From Paenibacillus sp. RC67 (GTDB lineage: Bacteria; Bacillota; Bacilli; Paenibacillales; NBRC-103111), in assembly GCF_030020805.1 (NCBI RefSeq), contig NZ_CP125098.1:1902001-1966000 (forward strand): 64,000 bases of DNA, read 5' to 3'. The notes beneath the pieces are model-generated. The model worked only from the letters and a program-made list of their open reading frames with translations, searched no databases and was not told the origin of the DNA. Each line of letters opens with the position of its first letter. Positions within the stretch are counted from its first letter, which is position 1. A program made the position numbers and the translations under genes. This document shows positions 17,591-27,092 of the stretch, in pieces.

Positions 17591-19765
17591 ATGGAAGAAA
17601 AGGAATCGGGTGAAATAATACGGATCATGATGGCTGGGAAGCATTCATTGCGTATCTTGTTGTGCTTATGCTGGCTTTTTTTGCTGATGGTAACTCTTAT
17701 GACCGATAAATCGGCTGCTTATGCAGCTGTAGAACAAGCGGGCGTAGAAGCGAAGCAAGGGGTGTTAGATTTATCGGGCTGGGATTCAAGTCAGGGTATG
17801 GTTCATCTAAATGGCGAATGGGAATTTTATTGGAAAAAGTTATTGGAGCCGAATGATTTCAAGGACCGCTTGGAGGGAATGAGAGAGACCGTCTATGCTT
17901 CTGTTCCCAGCACATGGGGACTTTACCGGAATGTTGAGGAGCGGATCTCTAATCAAGGCTACGCTACGTATCGTTTGACTATCATACTTCCAACAGCGGA
18001 GACGTATCCTGTACTTGGCCTCTATATTCCTAATGCAGCCACCGCCTACAAGCTGTGGATCGACGGACAGCCGTATGAAGGCAATGGCGCTGTAGGAGTT
18101 AGCAGAGAACAAATGGTAGCTAAAAATGTATCAAGAACCCACTATTTTCGTCCTGTGGATTCCAAGGTTGAGCTTGTCATCCAAGTGTCAAATTTTGTCC
18201 AGCGAAAGGGAGGCTTGTGGGATGAGCTCAAGCTGGGTACTAAGGAGCAAATCTCCCATAATCGAGATAAAAATATGATGCTCCAGACGCTGCTTGCTGG
18301 AACCTTGCTGATTATGGGACTGTATCATATGGTCTTGTTTGTCCAACGTCGCAAAGATAGATCAACGTTGTATTTCGGCGGGCTGTGCATTGCGATCGGA
18401 ATAAGAACCATGGTCGTAGGAGAGACTTTAGCAGTCAGTCTTTTTCCATGGATTCCTTGGGAATTTGCGGTTAAGCTGGAGTATCTCGGCTTTATTGCAG
18501 CATTGCCTCTGTTACTGGCCTACGCCAGTTCTCAGTATTCAAGGGAAACTAGTACAAGGCTGCTCAAGATCGTCACCTGGATATCTTACATCAATGCGTT
18601 GTTCGTTATCATGACCCCTGCTAGAGTATATACGCTTACGATGCAAGCCAATATAGCCTTTATTGTGGTTGTGTGCGGCTACATCGTTTATGTATACACC
18701 ACGGCGCTCAGGCAAAAAAAGGAGGGTGCTCTGCTCAACCTTTCGGTTTTTATTGTGGGGATTGTGCTAATTCTGAACGATTCGTTGTATTACTCGCAGA
18801 AGATTAACACCGGGGATTTGTTCCCCTTTGGAATGCTCCTTTATTTATTTGTGCAGGCTTATTTGCTTTCAGTGAAGTTCTCCAGGTCTTTTGTGCAGGT
18901 CGAGAGCTTATCGGCCCAATTGACAGCATTCACCGAAATGCAGGAGGATAAAATTCGAGAGCGAACACAGCAGTTGGAACAGTCCAACACCGAACTACAG
19001 ATGGCCTCGGAGGACTTGGTTCGGATGGAGCAGTCACGCCGCAGGCTTTTGTCTGATATATCCCATGAGCTTGGCACACCGTTGACACTAATTCAAGGCT
19101 ATGTCTCCGCAATGATAGATGGGGTTATCGCTCCCGGAGATTCGAAGACTTTAAAGCTGGTTCTCGATAAATCACAATTAATGGGCCGAATCATAGGGGA
19201 TTTGTCCGAGTTGTCGAAGCTCGAGGCAGGGCAAGTGAATTTCAGTTTCATGAAGCTGGATCCAGTTGCATTTCTGTATGACATCTACGACAAGTATGAG
19301 ATGGATATGCGTTCCGGCGGACAGCGATTCGAGGTCGTTGTGGACAAGGAGGGCTTCTCCAACAAGTTAGCGGTTATAAATGCTGATCCCGTTCGGTTGG
19401 AGCAGGTGTTTATGAACTTGTTGTTCAATTCACGCAAACATACGCCGTCCGGAGGAGCCATTCGTCTGGAAATCCATTGCTTGATAGACACGGACAGACC
19501 AGACTCACAGGCAGCAGTGCTATTTCAAGTCAGCGATACAGGCTCAGGAGTTAGACCAGAGGATGTGCCTCATGTGTTCAAGCGGTATTTCCAAGGCGCC
19601 GACAGCGAGCGCAATGAGGGCTTGTCCTCAGTTGGAATGGGTCTAGGGCTAGCTATTTCCAAAGAAATTGTAGCGCATCATCAGGGGAAGATTGGAGTTC
19701 AAAGCGTCCAGGGAATGGGCAGTACCTTTTATTTCACGCTTCCCGTGAAGTTTATCGAGCAATAG
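17591..19765 (+). CDS. Sensor histidine kinase with 7TMR-DISM input module
   Basis: Membrane sensor of about 724 aa. It has an N-terminal signal/anchor (IIRIMMAGKHSLRILLCLCW onward), then an extracellular jelly-roll domain (7TMR-DISMED2-like) containing LNGEWEFYWKKLLEPNDF. Seven membrane spans follow at about residues 230-430, then a coiled coil. The HisKA box is LLSDISHELGTPLTLIQGY and the HATPase has NLLFNSRKHTPSGG and GMGLGLAISKEI. The ORF is open from 17414, but that start lies before the YdjO terminator. ATG 17591, with AAAGGTG 10 nt upstream, is preferred. No response regulator is adjacent, so this is an orphan kinase. Confidence 0.85.
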   Translation: MEEKESGEIIRIMMAGKHSLRILLCLCWLFLLMVTLMTDKSAAYAAVEQAGVEAKQGVLDLSGWDSSQGMVHLNGEWEFYWKKLLEPNDFKDRLEGMRETVYASVPSTWGLYRNVEERISNQGYATYRLTIILPTAETYPVLGLYIPNAATAYKLWIDGQPYEGNGAVGVSREQMVAKNVSRTHYFRPVDSKVELVIQVSNFVQRKGGLWDELKLGTKEQISHNRDKNMMLQTLLAGTLLIMGLYHMVLFVQRRKDRSTLYFGGLCIAIGIRTMVVGETLAVSLFPWIPWEFAVKLEYLGFIAALPLLLAYASSQYSRETSTRLLKIVTWISYINALFVIMTPARVYTLTMQANIAFIVVVCGYIVYVYTTALRQKKEGALLNLSVFIVGIVLILNDSLYYSQKINTGDLFPFGMLLYLFVQAYLLSVKFSRSFVQVESLSAQLTAFTEMQEDKIRERTQQLEQSNTELQMASEDLVRMEQSRRRLLSDISHELGTPLTLIQGYVSAMIDGVIAPGDSKTLKLVLDKSQLMGRIIGDLSELSKLEAGQVNFSFMKLDPVAFLYDIYDKYEMDMRSGGQRFEVVVDKEGFSNKLAVINADPVRLEQVFMNLLFNSRKHTPSGGAIRLEIHCLIDTDRPDSQAAVLFQVSDTGSGVRPEDVPHVFKRYFQGADSERNEGLSSVGMGLGLAISKEIVAHHQGKIGVQSVQGMGSTFYFTLPVKFIEQ

Positions 19766-19774
19766 ATGATGTCG

Positions 19775-19798
19775 GCCTCCTTCGGGAGGCTTTATTTA
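19775..19798 (+). terminator. Terminator after the sensor kinase
   Basis: GCCTCC-TTCG-GGAGGC followed by TTTATTTA. Confidence 0.85.
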
Positions 19799-19924
19799 TA
19801 TTTAACGGTCATTGTTCAATTTTGAAAAAGAAGTGTTCATTCCTCTCATTTTAGGGAATAGCCTGCTCTTTTATACTGAGTAGTAAGGTATTGCTTTATT
19901 CATTTGCATAAAGGGTGGGCTGCT

Positions 19925-20887
19925 ATGAGTACTCAAATGACGACACGTTCTTCCGGGAAGCATATTCCCAGTAAGCGGAAATCCATTTTCCAGCTCAAAG
20001 GCAAATGGGAATCACCGCTGGCAGGATATTTATTCATTTCCCCGTGGCTGCTGGGCTTCCTGCTGCTTACCTTGTGGCCGATGGTTCAATCCGTATACTA
20101 CTCCTTCACCAAATTCACGCTTCTGGATGTTCCGGAATGGGTAGGTGTAAGAAATTATGAGCGCATATTTGCCGATGACGATACGTTCCGTGTATCGCTC
20201 AAGGTGACGCTGATGTTCGTAGTGCTGTCTGTACCTATTAAGCTGTTCACTGCGCTTATGGTAGCTATTCTCCTTAACAAGAAGATCAAAGGAATATCGA
20301 TATACAGAACATTTATTTATTTGCCCTCGCTAATCGGCAGCAGTATTGCTGTAGCCGTCTTATGGAAAAATATTTGGGGCATCGACGGATTTATCAATAA
20401 GCTGTTAAACGTGTTTGGAATAAAAGGAATCAGTTGGATCAGCACTCCGGGTACGGCATTGTGGACATTAATCTTGCTTGTGGTATGGCAGTTCGGTTCC
20501 TCGATGGTTATTTTCCTTGCGGGCTTAAAGCAAGTGCCTGTGGAATTATATGAGGCTTCCTCGGTTGACGGTGCTTCGAAGGTGAGGCAATTTTTCCGGA
20601 TTACGCTGCCCATGCTGTCTCCCGTGCTGCTGTTCAACCTGGTACTGCAGACAATCGGATCGTTTCAGATGTTCACTCAGGCTTTTATCATTACTAAAGG
20701 CGGCCCAGTGAACTCCACATATATGTATGCGCTGTATTTATATGATCGGGCATTTGCGAGATATGATATGGGATATGCTTCTGCGCTGGCGTGGATCTTG
20801 CTAGTCATTATCGCTATTGCTACAGCACTCATCTTTGCTTCATCCAAATACTGGGTATTCTACGAGACGGAAGCGGGGAAAAAATAA
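19925..20887 (+). CDS. Sugar ABC transporter permease, MalF/UgpA type
   Basis: Inner-membrane permease, 320 aa with six membrane spans. SPWLLGFLLLTLWPMVQSVY is typical of the first span, and the ATPase-docking EAA loop ELYEASSVDGASKVRQFFRI lies near residue 210. ATG 19925 is used because GGGTGG lies upstream; translation from TTG 19904 would include that site. The gene overlaps the next permease by 1 bp (TAATG). As in many Paenibacillus CUT1 systems no ATPase is encoded here; a shared MsmX-type ATPase is assumed. Confidence 0.9.
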   Translation: MSTQMTTRSSGKHIPSKRKSIFQLKGKWESPLAGYLFISPWLLGFLLLTLWPMVQSVYYSFTKFTLLDVPEWVGVRNYERIFADDDTFRVSLKVTLMFVVLSVPIKLFTALMVAILLNKKIKGISIYRTFIYLPSLIGSSIAVAVLWKNIWGIDGFINKLLNVFGIKGISWISTPGTALWTLILLVVWQFGSSMVIFLAGLKQVPVELYEASSVDGASKVRQFFRITLPMLSPVLLFNLVLQTIGSFQMFTQAFIITKGGPVNSTYMYALYLYDRAFARYDMGYASALAWILLVIIAIATALIFASSKYWVFYETEAGKK

Positions 20888-21729
20888 TGAACAGCACACG
20901 TCGATCTCTCCAATCCCATATCCTGTTAATTGTGTTCAGTCTGATCATGGTTTATCCCATTCTATGGTGGGTAGGGGCTGCATTCAAATCCAATGCGGAA
21001 ATGAGCTCGCCTTCCTTATTTCCAAAGGAATGGTTATGGAGCAACTTTACAGAAGGCTGGACGGCGATACCTAAATTCACCTTCACACAGTTTTATGTGA
21101 ATACATTTGAATTAATTATCGGAGTGCTAATTACCTCTGTATTGTCGTGCAGCTTGGTTGCATTCGGCTTTGCACGTCTTGACTTTCCGCTTAAAAACTT
21201 CTGGTTCAGCATCCTTATGGTAACTTTAATGCTCCCTACTCAGGTGACTCTTGTTCCTCAGTACATCATGTTCAATGCGTGGGGTTGGGTAAACTCGTAC
21301 TTGCCGTTCTATGTACCGCACGCTCTAGCGGGAGGTATTGGTGGTCCGTTCTTTATATTCCTGCTCGTCCAGTTCATTCGTGCACTCCCCAAAGATCTTG
21401 ACGAGTCGGCCAAAATGGATGGCTGCAGCTGGTTCGGAATTTATTGGCGCATTATTATGCCGCTCACCAAGCCGGCTCTTGTGACGGTAATGATTTATTG
21501 CTTCCTATGGAATTGGGATGATTTCTTCGGTCATCTGCTCTATATTAATTCGTTGGATAAATATACGGTGGGCCTTGCGCTGAAGTTGTTCGTGGACAGC
21601 CAATCTGCACTGCCTTGGGGGCAACTGCTCGCCATGTCTCTAGTATCTATTATTCCTTCGATTATTCTTTTTTTCCTAGCCCAAAAGCACTTTGTGGAAG
21701 GCATTGCGTCCGGTGCGGTGAAAGGGTAA
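20887..21729 (+). CDS. Sugar ABC transporter permease, MalG/UgpE type
   Basis: Second half of the CUT1 permease pair, 280 aa. It opens MNSTRRSLQSHILLIVFSLI. The EAA loop is LPKDLDESAKMDGCSWFGIY near residue 175. The start ATG overlaps the stop of the previous permease, implying coupling. It ends before a strong terminator at 21759-21788, so the kinase, regulator and binding-protein genes downstream may have separate promoters. Confidence 0.9.
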   Translation: MNSTRRSLQSHILLIVFSLIMVYPILWWVGAAFKSNAEMSSPSLFPKEWLWSNFTEGWTAIPKFTFTQFYVNTFELIIGVLITSVLSCSLVAFGFARLDFPLKNFWFSILMVTLMLPTQVTLVPQYIMFNAWGWVNSYLPFYVPHALAGGIGGPFFIFLLVQFIRALPKDLDESAKMDGCSWFGIYWRIIMPLTKPALVTVMIYCFLWNWDDFFGHLLYINSLDKYTVGLALKLFVDSQSALPWGQLLAMSLVSIIPSIILFFLAQKHFVEGIASGAVKG

Positions 21730-21758
21730 AATAAGTCTACCAAATCATTCATAGGACG

Positions 21759-21788
21759 AAAAAAGCTGCGGTTATCGGCAGCTTTTTT
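21759..21788 (+). terminator. Terminator between permease and sensor kinase genes
   Basis: AAAAAAGCTGC and GCAGCTTTTTT form a stem with a T-run inside the transporter locus. Confidence 0.85.
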
Positions 21789-21796
21789 GCTTACGC

Positions 21797-23596
21797 ATGG
21801 GGATGTTTTATTTCAGCCATGAGGAGAGGAACGCGCTGAAAATATTCAAAAAAGTACGAATAGATCGTTTGTTTTTTAGCAGCTTTGCCGTATTTATTAC
21901 TGCTTTGCTGCTTGTTTTTACTTGGATCAGCTATAGTATCACGTCTCGAGAACTGGCGGATAACACGTCATTCTATCAACAGGATCTGTTGGGAGAGCTG
22001 AACAAGCAGATTGATATTCAACTGAGATCGATTGAGCAAATGTCACTTGCCGCTTCACGTAATATTGATACGATTGGCTTTGATCCTTTGGAGAAGGATT
22101 TATTCGAGAGGCAGAGGCGCAAAAAGGATTTGCTTAATATGCTGGCCAACATCACTTACAGTACGACGATGGTGCAGTCGATTTATTTATATACGGACAC
22201 ACCGGAGCTGACGGATTCTCAAGCCCCTGTCCGGTTTCTCGATATCCGCGAGGTCAAGGACGAGAGCTGGTATCCTGAGATCCAGAATAATGATTTTACG
22301 TGGATTGCCGATCATACGCTGCAGACGAACACAGGACCCCAGCACTTCATCGGTTTTGCACGAAAAGTGTATAACAACTCCGGCAAATATTACGGCTTGC
22401 TTGTCCTTAACGTCAAGTCGTCGGCCATTGAGCAGCTGGTTCGTGGGGAGACGGAAGGTCGTAACAGGATATTGCTTGACGCAGGAGGCAAGACGATCTC
22501 GTCGATCGGCAATCCTGTTCTGAATGAATCGGAGCTGAATAAGATCAGGGCTGAGAACAACAGATCAGGCAGCATGCACCTGCCAGCCTCTGAGGGGAGA
22601 GAGGATGCGCTGCTCGTATGGAACAAAACCCGTTCCGATTGGATGCTTGTTGAAGCAACGCCGTGGAGAAGCATTGTGAACGGAAGTGTCCGGTTGGCTT
22701 TTATCTTAATAACGGTCGGGTTATCGGCTATTTTTATCGCGTCCTTCTTTACTTTATTTTTATCACGCCAGTTCACGAAGCCGATCCGTCTTCTGTTAGG
22801 CATTATGGGAAGAGTTCCTGCAAGCACAGGAATTCCGAATCTTCCTACGGATTATACGAATGAATTCGGGAATTTGTTCAACGGCTACAGGCGGCAGATG
22901 GAACGGATTGAGGAGCTGCTTGAATCATTAAAAGCGCAGCATAAGCGGCAGAGGGAGGCGGAAATTCATGCGCTGCAGGCGATGATTAATCCGCATTTTC
23001 TGTACAATACGCTGGATCAATTGAACTGGCTCGCGATTGAATCCGGACAGGAGAAAATAAGCGAAATATTGTCCCTGATGGGTAAAATGTTCCGTATCGG
23101 CCTGTCCAACGGTGAAACGATGATTCCTGTTGCCGATGAAATCATGCATATTGATTGTTATTTGCAAATCCAGAAAGTTCGATGGGGCGACCGTTTATCC
23201 TATACCATCGAAGTCGACGAGGAGATCAAGTCCTTGCTCATCCCCCGGCTGACATTACAGCCTTTTATAGAAAATGCCATTATTCATGGCTTTCATGGAA
23301 AGCGTTCCGGCCATATTGCCGTTCATGCCGAAATGCGCGAGAAGGAAGTTGAGTTCCGGATAGACGATAATGGAGTGGGCTTGCGGAGCGATTGGAATGC
23401 GCGGAAGAAAAGGAAAACAGGCGGCTATGGGATACGAAACGTGAAGGATCGAATCGATGCTTTTTGGGGAGCGCCTTATGGGGTCGAGCTGCAAAATAGA
23501 GATGGAGAAGGAACAAGGGTAACGATTGTTCTGCCTAAAATGACTAACAATCCGGAAGCGGAGGCGAGACACGATGTGGAGAGTCCTCATTATTGA
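21797..23596 (+). CDS. YesM-type sensor histidine kinase
   Basis: Membrane kinase of the HisKA_7TM/His_kinase (LytS/YesM) family, up to 599 aa. One membrane span near the N-terminus (SSFAVFITALLLVFTWI) is followed by an extracellular Cache-like domain of about 230 residues, a second span near residue 300, HAMP, then the phosphoacceptor box INPHFLYNTLDQLNWLA and a HATPase with FIENAIIHGF and GVGLRSDW. The start is uncertain. ATG 21797 sits in the terminator tail without a ribosome-binding site, whereas GAGGAGAGG (21822-21830) precedes an in-frame CTG at 21836. It overlaps the regulator gene by 23 bp. Confidence 0.87.
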   Translation: MGMFYFSHEERNALKIFKKVRIDRLFFSSFAVFITALLLVFTWISYSITSRELADNTSFYQQDLLGELNKQIDIQLRSIEQMSLAASRNIDTIGFDPLEKDLFERQRRKKDLLNMLANITYSTTMVQSIYLYTDTPELTDSQAPVRFLDIREVKDESWYPEIQNNDFTWIADHTLQTNTGPQHFIGFARKVYNNSGKYYGLLVLNVKSSAIEQLVRGETEGRNRILLDAGGKTISSIGNPVLNESELNKIRAENNRSGSMHLPASEGREDALLVWNKTRSDWMLVEATPWRSIVNGSVRLAFILITVGLSAIFIASFFTLFLSRQFTKPIRLLLGIMGRVPASTGIPNLPTDYTNEFGNLFNGYRRQMERIEELLESLKAQHKRQREAEIHALQAMINPHFLYNTLDQLNWLAIESGQEKISEILSLMGKMFRIGLSNGETMIPVADEIMHIDCYLQIQKVRWGDRLSYTIEVDEEIKSLLIPRLTLQPFIENAIIHGFHGKRSGHIAVHAEMREKEVEFRIDDNGVGLRSDWNARKKRKTGGYGIRNVKDRIDAFWGAPYGVELQNRDGEGTRVTIVLPKMTNNPEAEARHDVESPHY

Positions 23597-25175
23597 TGAT
23601 GATTTTCAAGTGCTGGAAGGGATGCGCAAATCGATTCCGTGGGAAGAGCTGGATGCGGAATGGGTGGGAGAGGCAATGGACGGCGAGGAGGGCTTGTCCA
23701 TTATTAGGGATACTCAGCCCGACATTGTCATTACGGATATTTATATGCCGGTCATGAACGGCTTGGAAATGATTGAGCAGCTGCGAAATGAGCAGTTTCC
23801 CGGGGAAATTCTTATCTTAAGCGGCTATTCCGATTTTCAGTACGCCCGCCAAGCGTTAAGACTGCAGGTTACCGACTATTTATCCAAGCCGATTACCGTC
23901 GCAGAGCTAAGGTCGGTTATGGAGAGAGTTATCAAAGAGCTTGAAGCCAAAGAGTGGAAGAAAATGGAGCAGGAAGAAGTGCGCCGAAGGCTCATGCTCT
24001 ATGAGCCGTTTGTGCAGAAGGAATGGCTCAAATCAGTCGCTACGGGCACTTTCGACCGCAAGATAGCCGACGAAAGCCTGACTCTCTCGGATAAAGCTTA
24101 CTGGGCTCTAAGAAACCATCAGGTCATGGGAATGGAGCTGATGAGTACTCTTCGGCTATCGAATTTATCGCTCACGGACTGGAATTTGTTCCGCTTCGCG
24201 GTGGCGAACATTATTAGAGAGCTGCTCGTTGAGGATTGGCCGGAGGCTGAATATGTCGAGCTCCATAGCCATCATGCCGCCGTCGTGTATCACATCAAGC
24301 CAGAAATGTCCAAGGAAGTAGTGCTTCACAAGCTGCATCTCATTGGTGAACGGATCACGGAATGCGTTCGCGAATATCTCAAGCTGGAAATTCGGATAGG
24401 TTTCGGGACGATGAAAACGAATTGGAAGGAAATATCCAATTCTACCGAGGAAGCCTTCCTGGACCTGCTGCAGCAGTCGATTGCATCAGAGCAGCCTATA
24501 GATGCCGTGTCAAACGGCAAAGAGATCGGGATTCGTCCGGTCAAGTTTTATCAGGAGCTGGCCGAAGCCATCGTATACTCCAAGGAGGAGACGACGGATC
24601 AGATTATTGAAGGCTATGTGCATCAGCTGAAGGAAATGCCGAGCCTGAGCTCCGCCTACGTCCAGTATTTGTGCAAGGAGTTGTGGACGATATTCGCGTA
24701 TTCCTTGTACAATACGGGCATCGTGCTGGATGAATTGTTTCAAGGCAGTCCAGTGACACAAGAAATAGCGAGAATCGGAACGGCTGAAGAGCTGGAGTTG
24801 TGGTTGAAGAGCAAGATCAAAATTATCGTATCCAGCCGCGGTTGGTCGGAAAACTCTCGGCATAAGGATGCCGTCGATTTTATGATCCATTATGCTCACA
24901 TCCACTATGCCGAGGAAATCAATTTGGAGGACTTGTCCAAGCAGCTTTATTTGTCCCGGAACTATTTGAATCAAATATTTAAAAAGGCGACCGGGGAGAC
25001 GTTCACTAACTATTTAATTCGGGTACGGATGGAGAAGGCCAAGGCGCTGCTGATTGAGGGGAAATCGATGATCTATGAGATATCGGAGAAGGTGGGCTAT
25101 AAAAACGTCCCTTATTTCAGCTCGATCTTCAAAAAATATTACGGAATGAGCCCGAGCGAGCTCGGCAAAAAATAG
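23574..25175 (+). CDS. YesN-type response regulator with AraC DNA-binding domain
   Basis: Partner of the preceding kinase, 533 aa. The receiver domain (1-120) carries the acidic triad DDD at residues 8-10, phosphoacceptor Asp55 in PDIVITDIYMP and Lys near 104 (YLSKPI). A linker of about 300 residues follows. The C-terminal AraC HTH pair has LEDLSKQLYLSRNYLNQIFK and ISEKVGYKNVPYFSSIFKKY. It probably activates the flanking permease and binding-protein genes in response to a sugar sensed by the kinase. Confidence 0.9.
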   Translation: MWRVLIIDDDFQVLEGMRKSIPWEELDAEWVGEAMDGEEGLSIIRDTQPDIVITDIYMPVMNGLEMIEQLRNEQFPGEILILSGYSDFQYARQALRLQVTDYLSKPITVAELRSVMERVIKELEAKEWKKMEQEEVRRRLMLYEPFVQKEWLKSVATGTFDRKIADESLTLSDKAYWALRNHQVMGMELMSTLRLSNLSLTDWNLFRFAVANIIRELLVEDWPEAEYVELHSHHAAVVYHIKPEMSKEVVLHKLHLIGERITECVREYLKLEIRIGFGTMKTNWKEISNSTEEAFLDLLQQSIASEQPIDAVSNGKEIGIRPVKFYQELAEAIVYSKEETTDQIIEGYVHQLKEMPSLSSAYVQYLCKELWTIFAYSLYNTGIVLDELFQGSPVTQEIARIGTAEELELWLKSKIKIIVSSRGWSENSRHKDAVDFMIHYAHIHYAEEINLEDLSKQLYLSRNYLNQIFKKATGETFTNYLIRVRMEKAKALLIEGKSMIYEISEKVGYKNVPYFSSIFKKYYGMSPSELGKK

Positions 25176-25290
25176 ATGTGATGAAAAGTGATATAAATGT
25201 GTTCATTACTCTTATTTTTCTAACTTCCTGTCATTTATATAATGATACTTGTGAGAGATAACTGCTTAAGATGGGAAGGGGACATGGTAT

Positions 25291-26598
25291 ATGAAAAAGC
25301 AGATGCAATCTTGGGGTTTATTGTCATTGGCAGCATTGGTTGCGGTGAGTGTCGCGGGCTGTGGAGCGACTACGGACAGCAAACCGAGCGGCGGTACAGG
25401 AGCAGCTCCTGCAAGCACGGATAGCAAGCCGATCAAGCTGCGCATTGTTTGGTGGGGTTCGCAGGCTCGACATGATGCTACGTTAAAAGCGCTGGACGCC
25501 TATACAAAAAAACATCCCAACATCACATTTGAGCCGGAGTTTTCCGGATTTGACGGTTATGCGGATAAATTGGCAACACAGGCTGCTGCCAAGAACGCCC
25601 CTGATATTATTCAAATGGACCCTGCCTGGCTGGCCGAATATGCGGCGAGAAATCAGTTAGCCGATCTTTCCAAAGGAATTGAGACCGGGGATGTCGATAA
25701 ATCATTGGTAGACTCGGGCAAATATAAAGATAAATTGTATGCGGTTCCACTCGGCAACAATGCGACTGGCATGGTATTTAACAAAAATACGGTCGATAAG
25801 CTGGGCATCAAGCCGCCTGCTAACGGCTGGACATGGGATCAATATTTCCAATTCGGCAAGGATGCCAAGGCGAAGCTTGATAAAGATAAATATGTGCTGA
25901 TGGACTACACCTCCGACTACACGATGTATTCGGCTTATCAGATCAGCCAAGGCAAAGGGTATCCGATTACGGTAGACGGGAAATTCAACATTGATAAAGA
26001 AACCTATTTGTCTTACGTCAATAAGTATACGGAGCTGAGAAAAGAAGGAGTAGTACCTCCAGCTGAAATTGCAAGTACGGATAAAGAATCCGATGCGAAG
26101 CTGGACTTGATGAACAATGACACGGTGCTGATGAAGCGCAGCTTTGCTGCCTTATTCCCAGGCTATGACGGTGTGAAGCCGGGTGCTTACACGTTAGTGA
26201 CGCAGCCCAAAGGACCACAGTCCAGCGGTTGGCTGAAGCCTTCGATGTTCTGGTCTATCAGTGCAGATTCCAAAAATGTAGAAGAGTCCAAAAAATTCAT
26301 CGATTGGTTCATCAACGATAAGGAAGCTGCGGATATTCTAACTACGACAAGAGGAGTGCCTGTATCCAAAAAGATTTTGGATTATTTGACTCCCAAATTA
26401 ACCCCTTCAGACAAATTGCAAATCGACCTTATCAAGAGCGTATCGCCTGATGCACAGCCGTTCAATCCAGGTGCTAAAGGTTGGAGCAGCTATACGGCCA
26501 AAGATTTCAAGGATATCGGCGAGAAGATCATGTTCGGCAAGGCAACACCGGAGGCTGCATATGATGAGCTGGTGAAGAAAGCGAAGGATTATCAATAA
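25291..26598 (+). CDS. Sugar ABC transporter substrate-binding lipoprotein
   Basis: Extracellular CUT1 binding protein, 435 aa. The signal peptide ends at lipobox VAGC with Cys24 as the lipidated residue, followed by a Ser/Gly/Pro-rich linker. The family-1 fold is seen in IKLRIVWWGSQARHDATLKA, DIIQMDPAWLAEYAARNQL and a C-terminal WINDKEAADILTT-like segment. ATG 25291 follows GGAAGGGG. It belongs with the two permeases at 19925-21729. The sugar is unknown, since no glycosidase is in the cluster. Confidence 0.9.
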   Translation: MKKQMQSWGLLSLAALVAVSVAGCGATTDSKPSGGTGAAPASTDSKPIKLRIVWWGSQARHDATLKALDAYTKKHPNITFEPEFSGFDGYADKLATQAAAKNAPDIIQMDPAWLAEYAARNQLADLSKGIETGDVDKSLVDSGKYKDKLYAVPLGNNATGMVFNKNTVDKLGIKPPANGWTWDQYFQFGKDAKAKLDKDKYVLMDYTSDYTMYSAYQISQGKGYPITVDGKFNIDKETYLSYVNKYTELRKEGVVPPAEIASTDKESDAKLDLMNNDTVLMKRSFAALFPGYDGVKPGAYTLVTQPKGPQSSGWLKPSMFWSISADSKNVEESKKFIDWFINDKEAADILTTTRGVPVSKKILDYLTPKLTPSDKLQIDLIKSVSPDAQPFNPGAKGWSSYTAKDFKDIGEKIMFGKATPEAAYDELVKKAKDYQ

Positions 26599-26602
26599 CA
26601 TA

Positions 26603-26650
26603 AGCGGAGTCCTGATTGCTGATATTAGCAGAAAGGGCTTCGCTTTTTTG
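26603..26650 (+). terminator. Probable terminator after the binding-protein gene
   Basis: AAGCGGAGTCC pairs imperfectly with GGGCTTCGCTT, with GCTGATATTAGC inside, followed by TTTTTTG. It overlaps the 3' end of the convergent small gene. Confidence 0.55.
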
Positions 26651-26846
26651 CTGTTTGTAATGCTCTACTCCTAATTTTACATAGGAAGGTAAATCCATAA
26701 ACTCTTTGTCCCAAGTGCTGTCTTATTCTAACCAAAAACAAGAAGATAATCATAGATATTATCCAAGATATTGAAATAATTACCATGAGGACAAAAAAAG
26801 CAACTGGTACAGTTACAAAAGGTGGTACATATAAAAAGGGATGCAT
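26625..26846 (-). CDS. Small membrane protein (73 aa)
   Basis: Starts MHPFLYVPPFVTVPVAFFVL and has one long or two short hydrophobic segments up to about residue 42, then a basic tail. ATG 26846 is preceded by AGGAGGTG at ideal spacing. No family recognised. Its 3' end overlaps the terminator of the convergent transporter operon. Confidence 0.6.
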   Translation of the reverse strand: MHPFLYVPPFVTVPVAFFVLMVIISISWIISMIIFLFLVRIRQHLGQRVYGFTFLCKIRSRALQTAKKRSPFC

Positions 26847-27092
26847 CAAAAAACACCTCCTAGTAGTTAAATATACCGTATCTAGGTAATTCAAAATGGT
26901 TATATGAGAAAAATAACTAGTTCAATCTACCCCGACCTCAGCGGACAAGACTAGGGTTGATCGGGAGGAGCGGCATATTGTCTTGTCTTACTCACCGAAT
27001 AGATTAAGAAAAAATCCACAAATAAGCATAATGGGACATTTTTCTTTCATATGCTTTTTTAAGGTATTATCCGTAAGGAGGTCTCCACTCAT

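Noticed and set aside
26900-27092. Sporulation (sigma-E/K) promoter for cotA
   Set aside because: Partial CATA-like -10 matches exist, but none with a convincing -35 at the right spacing.
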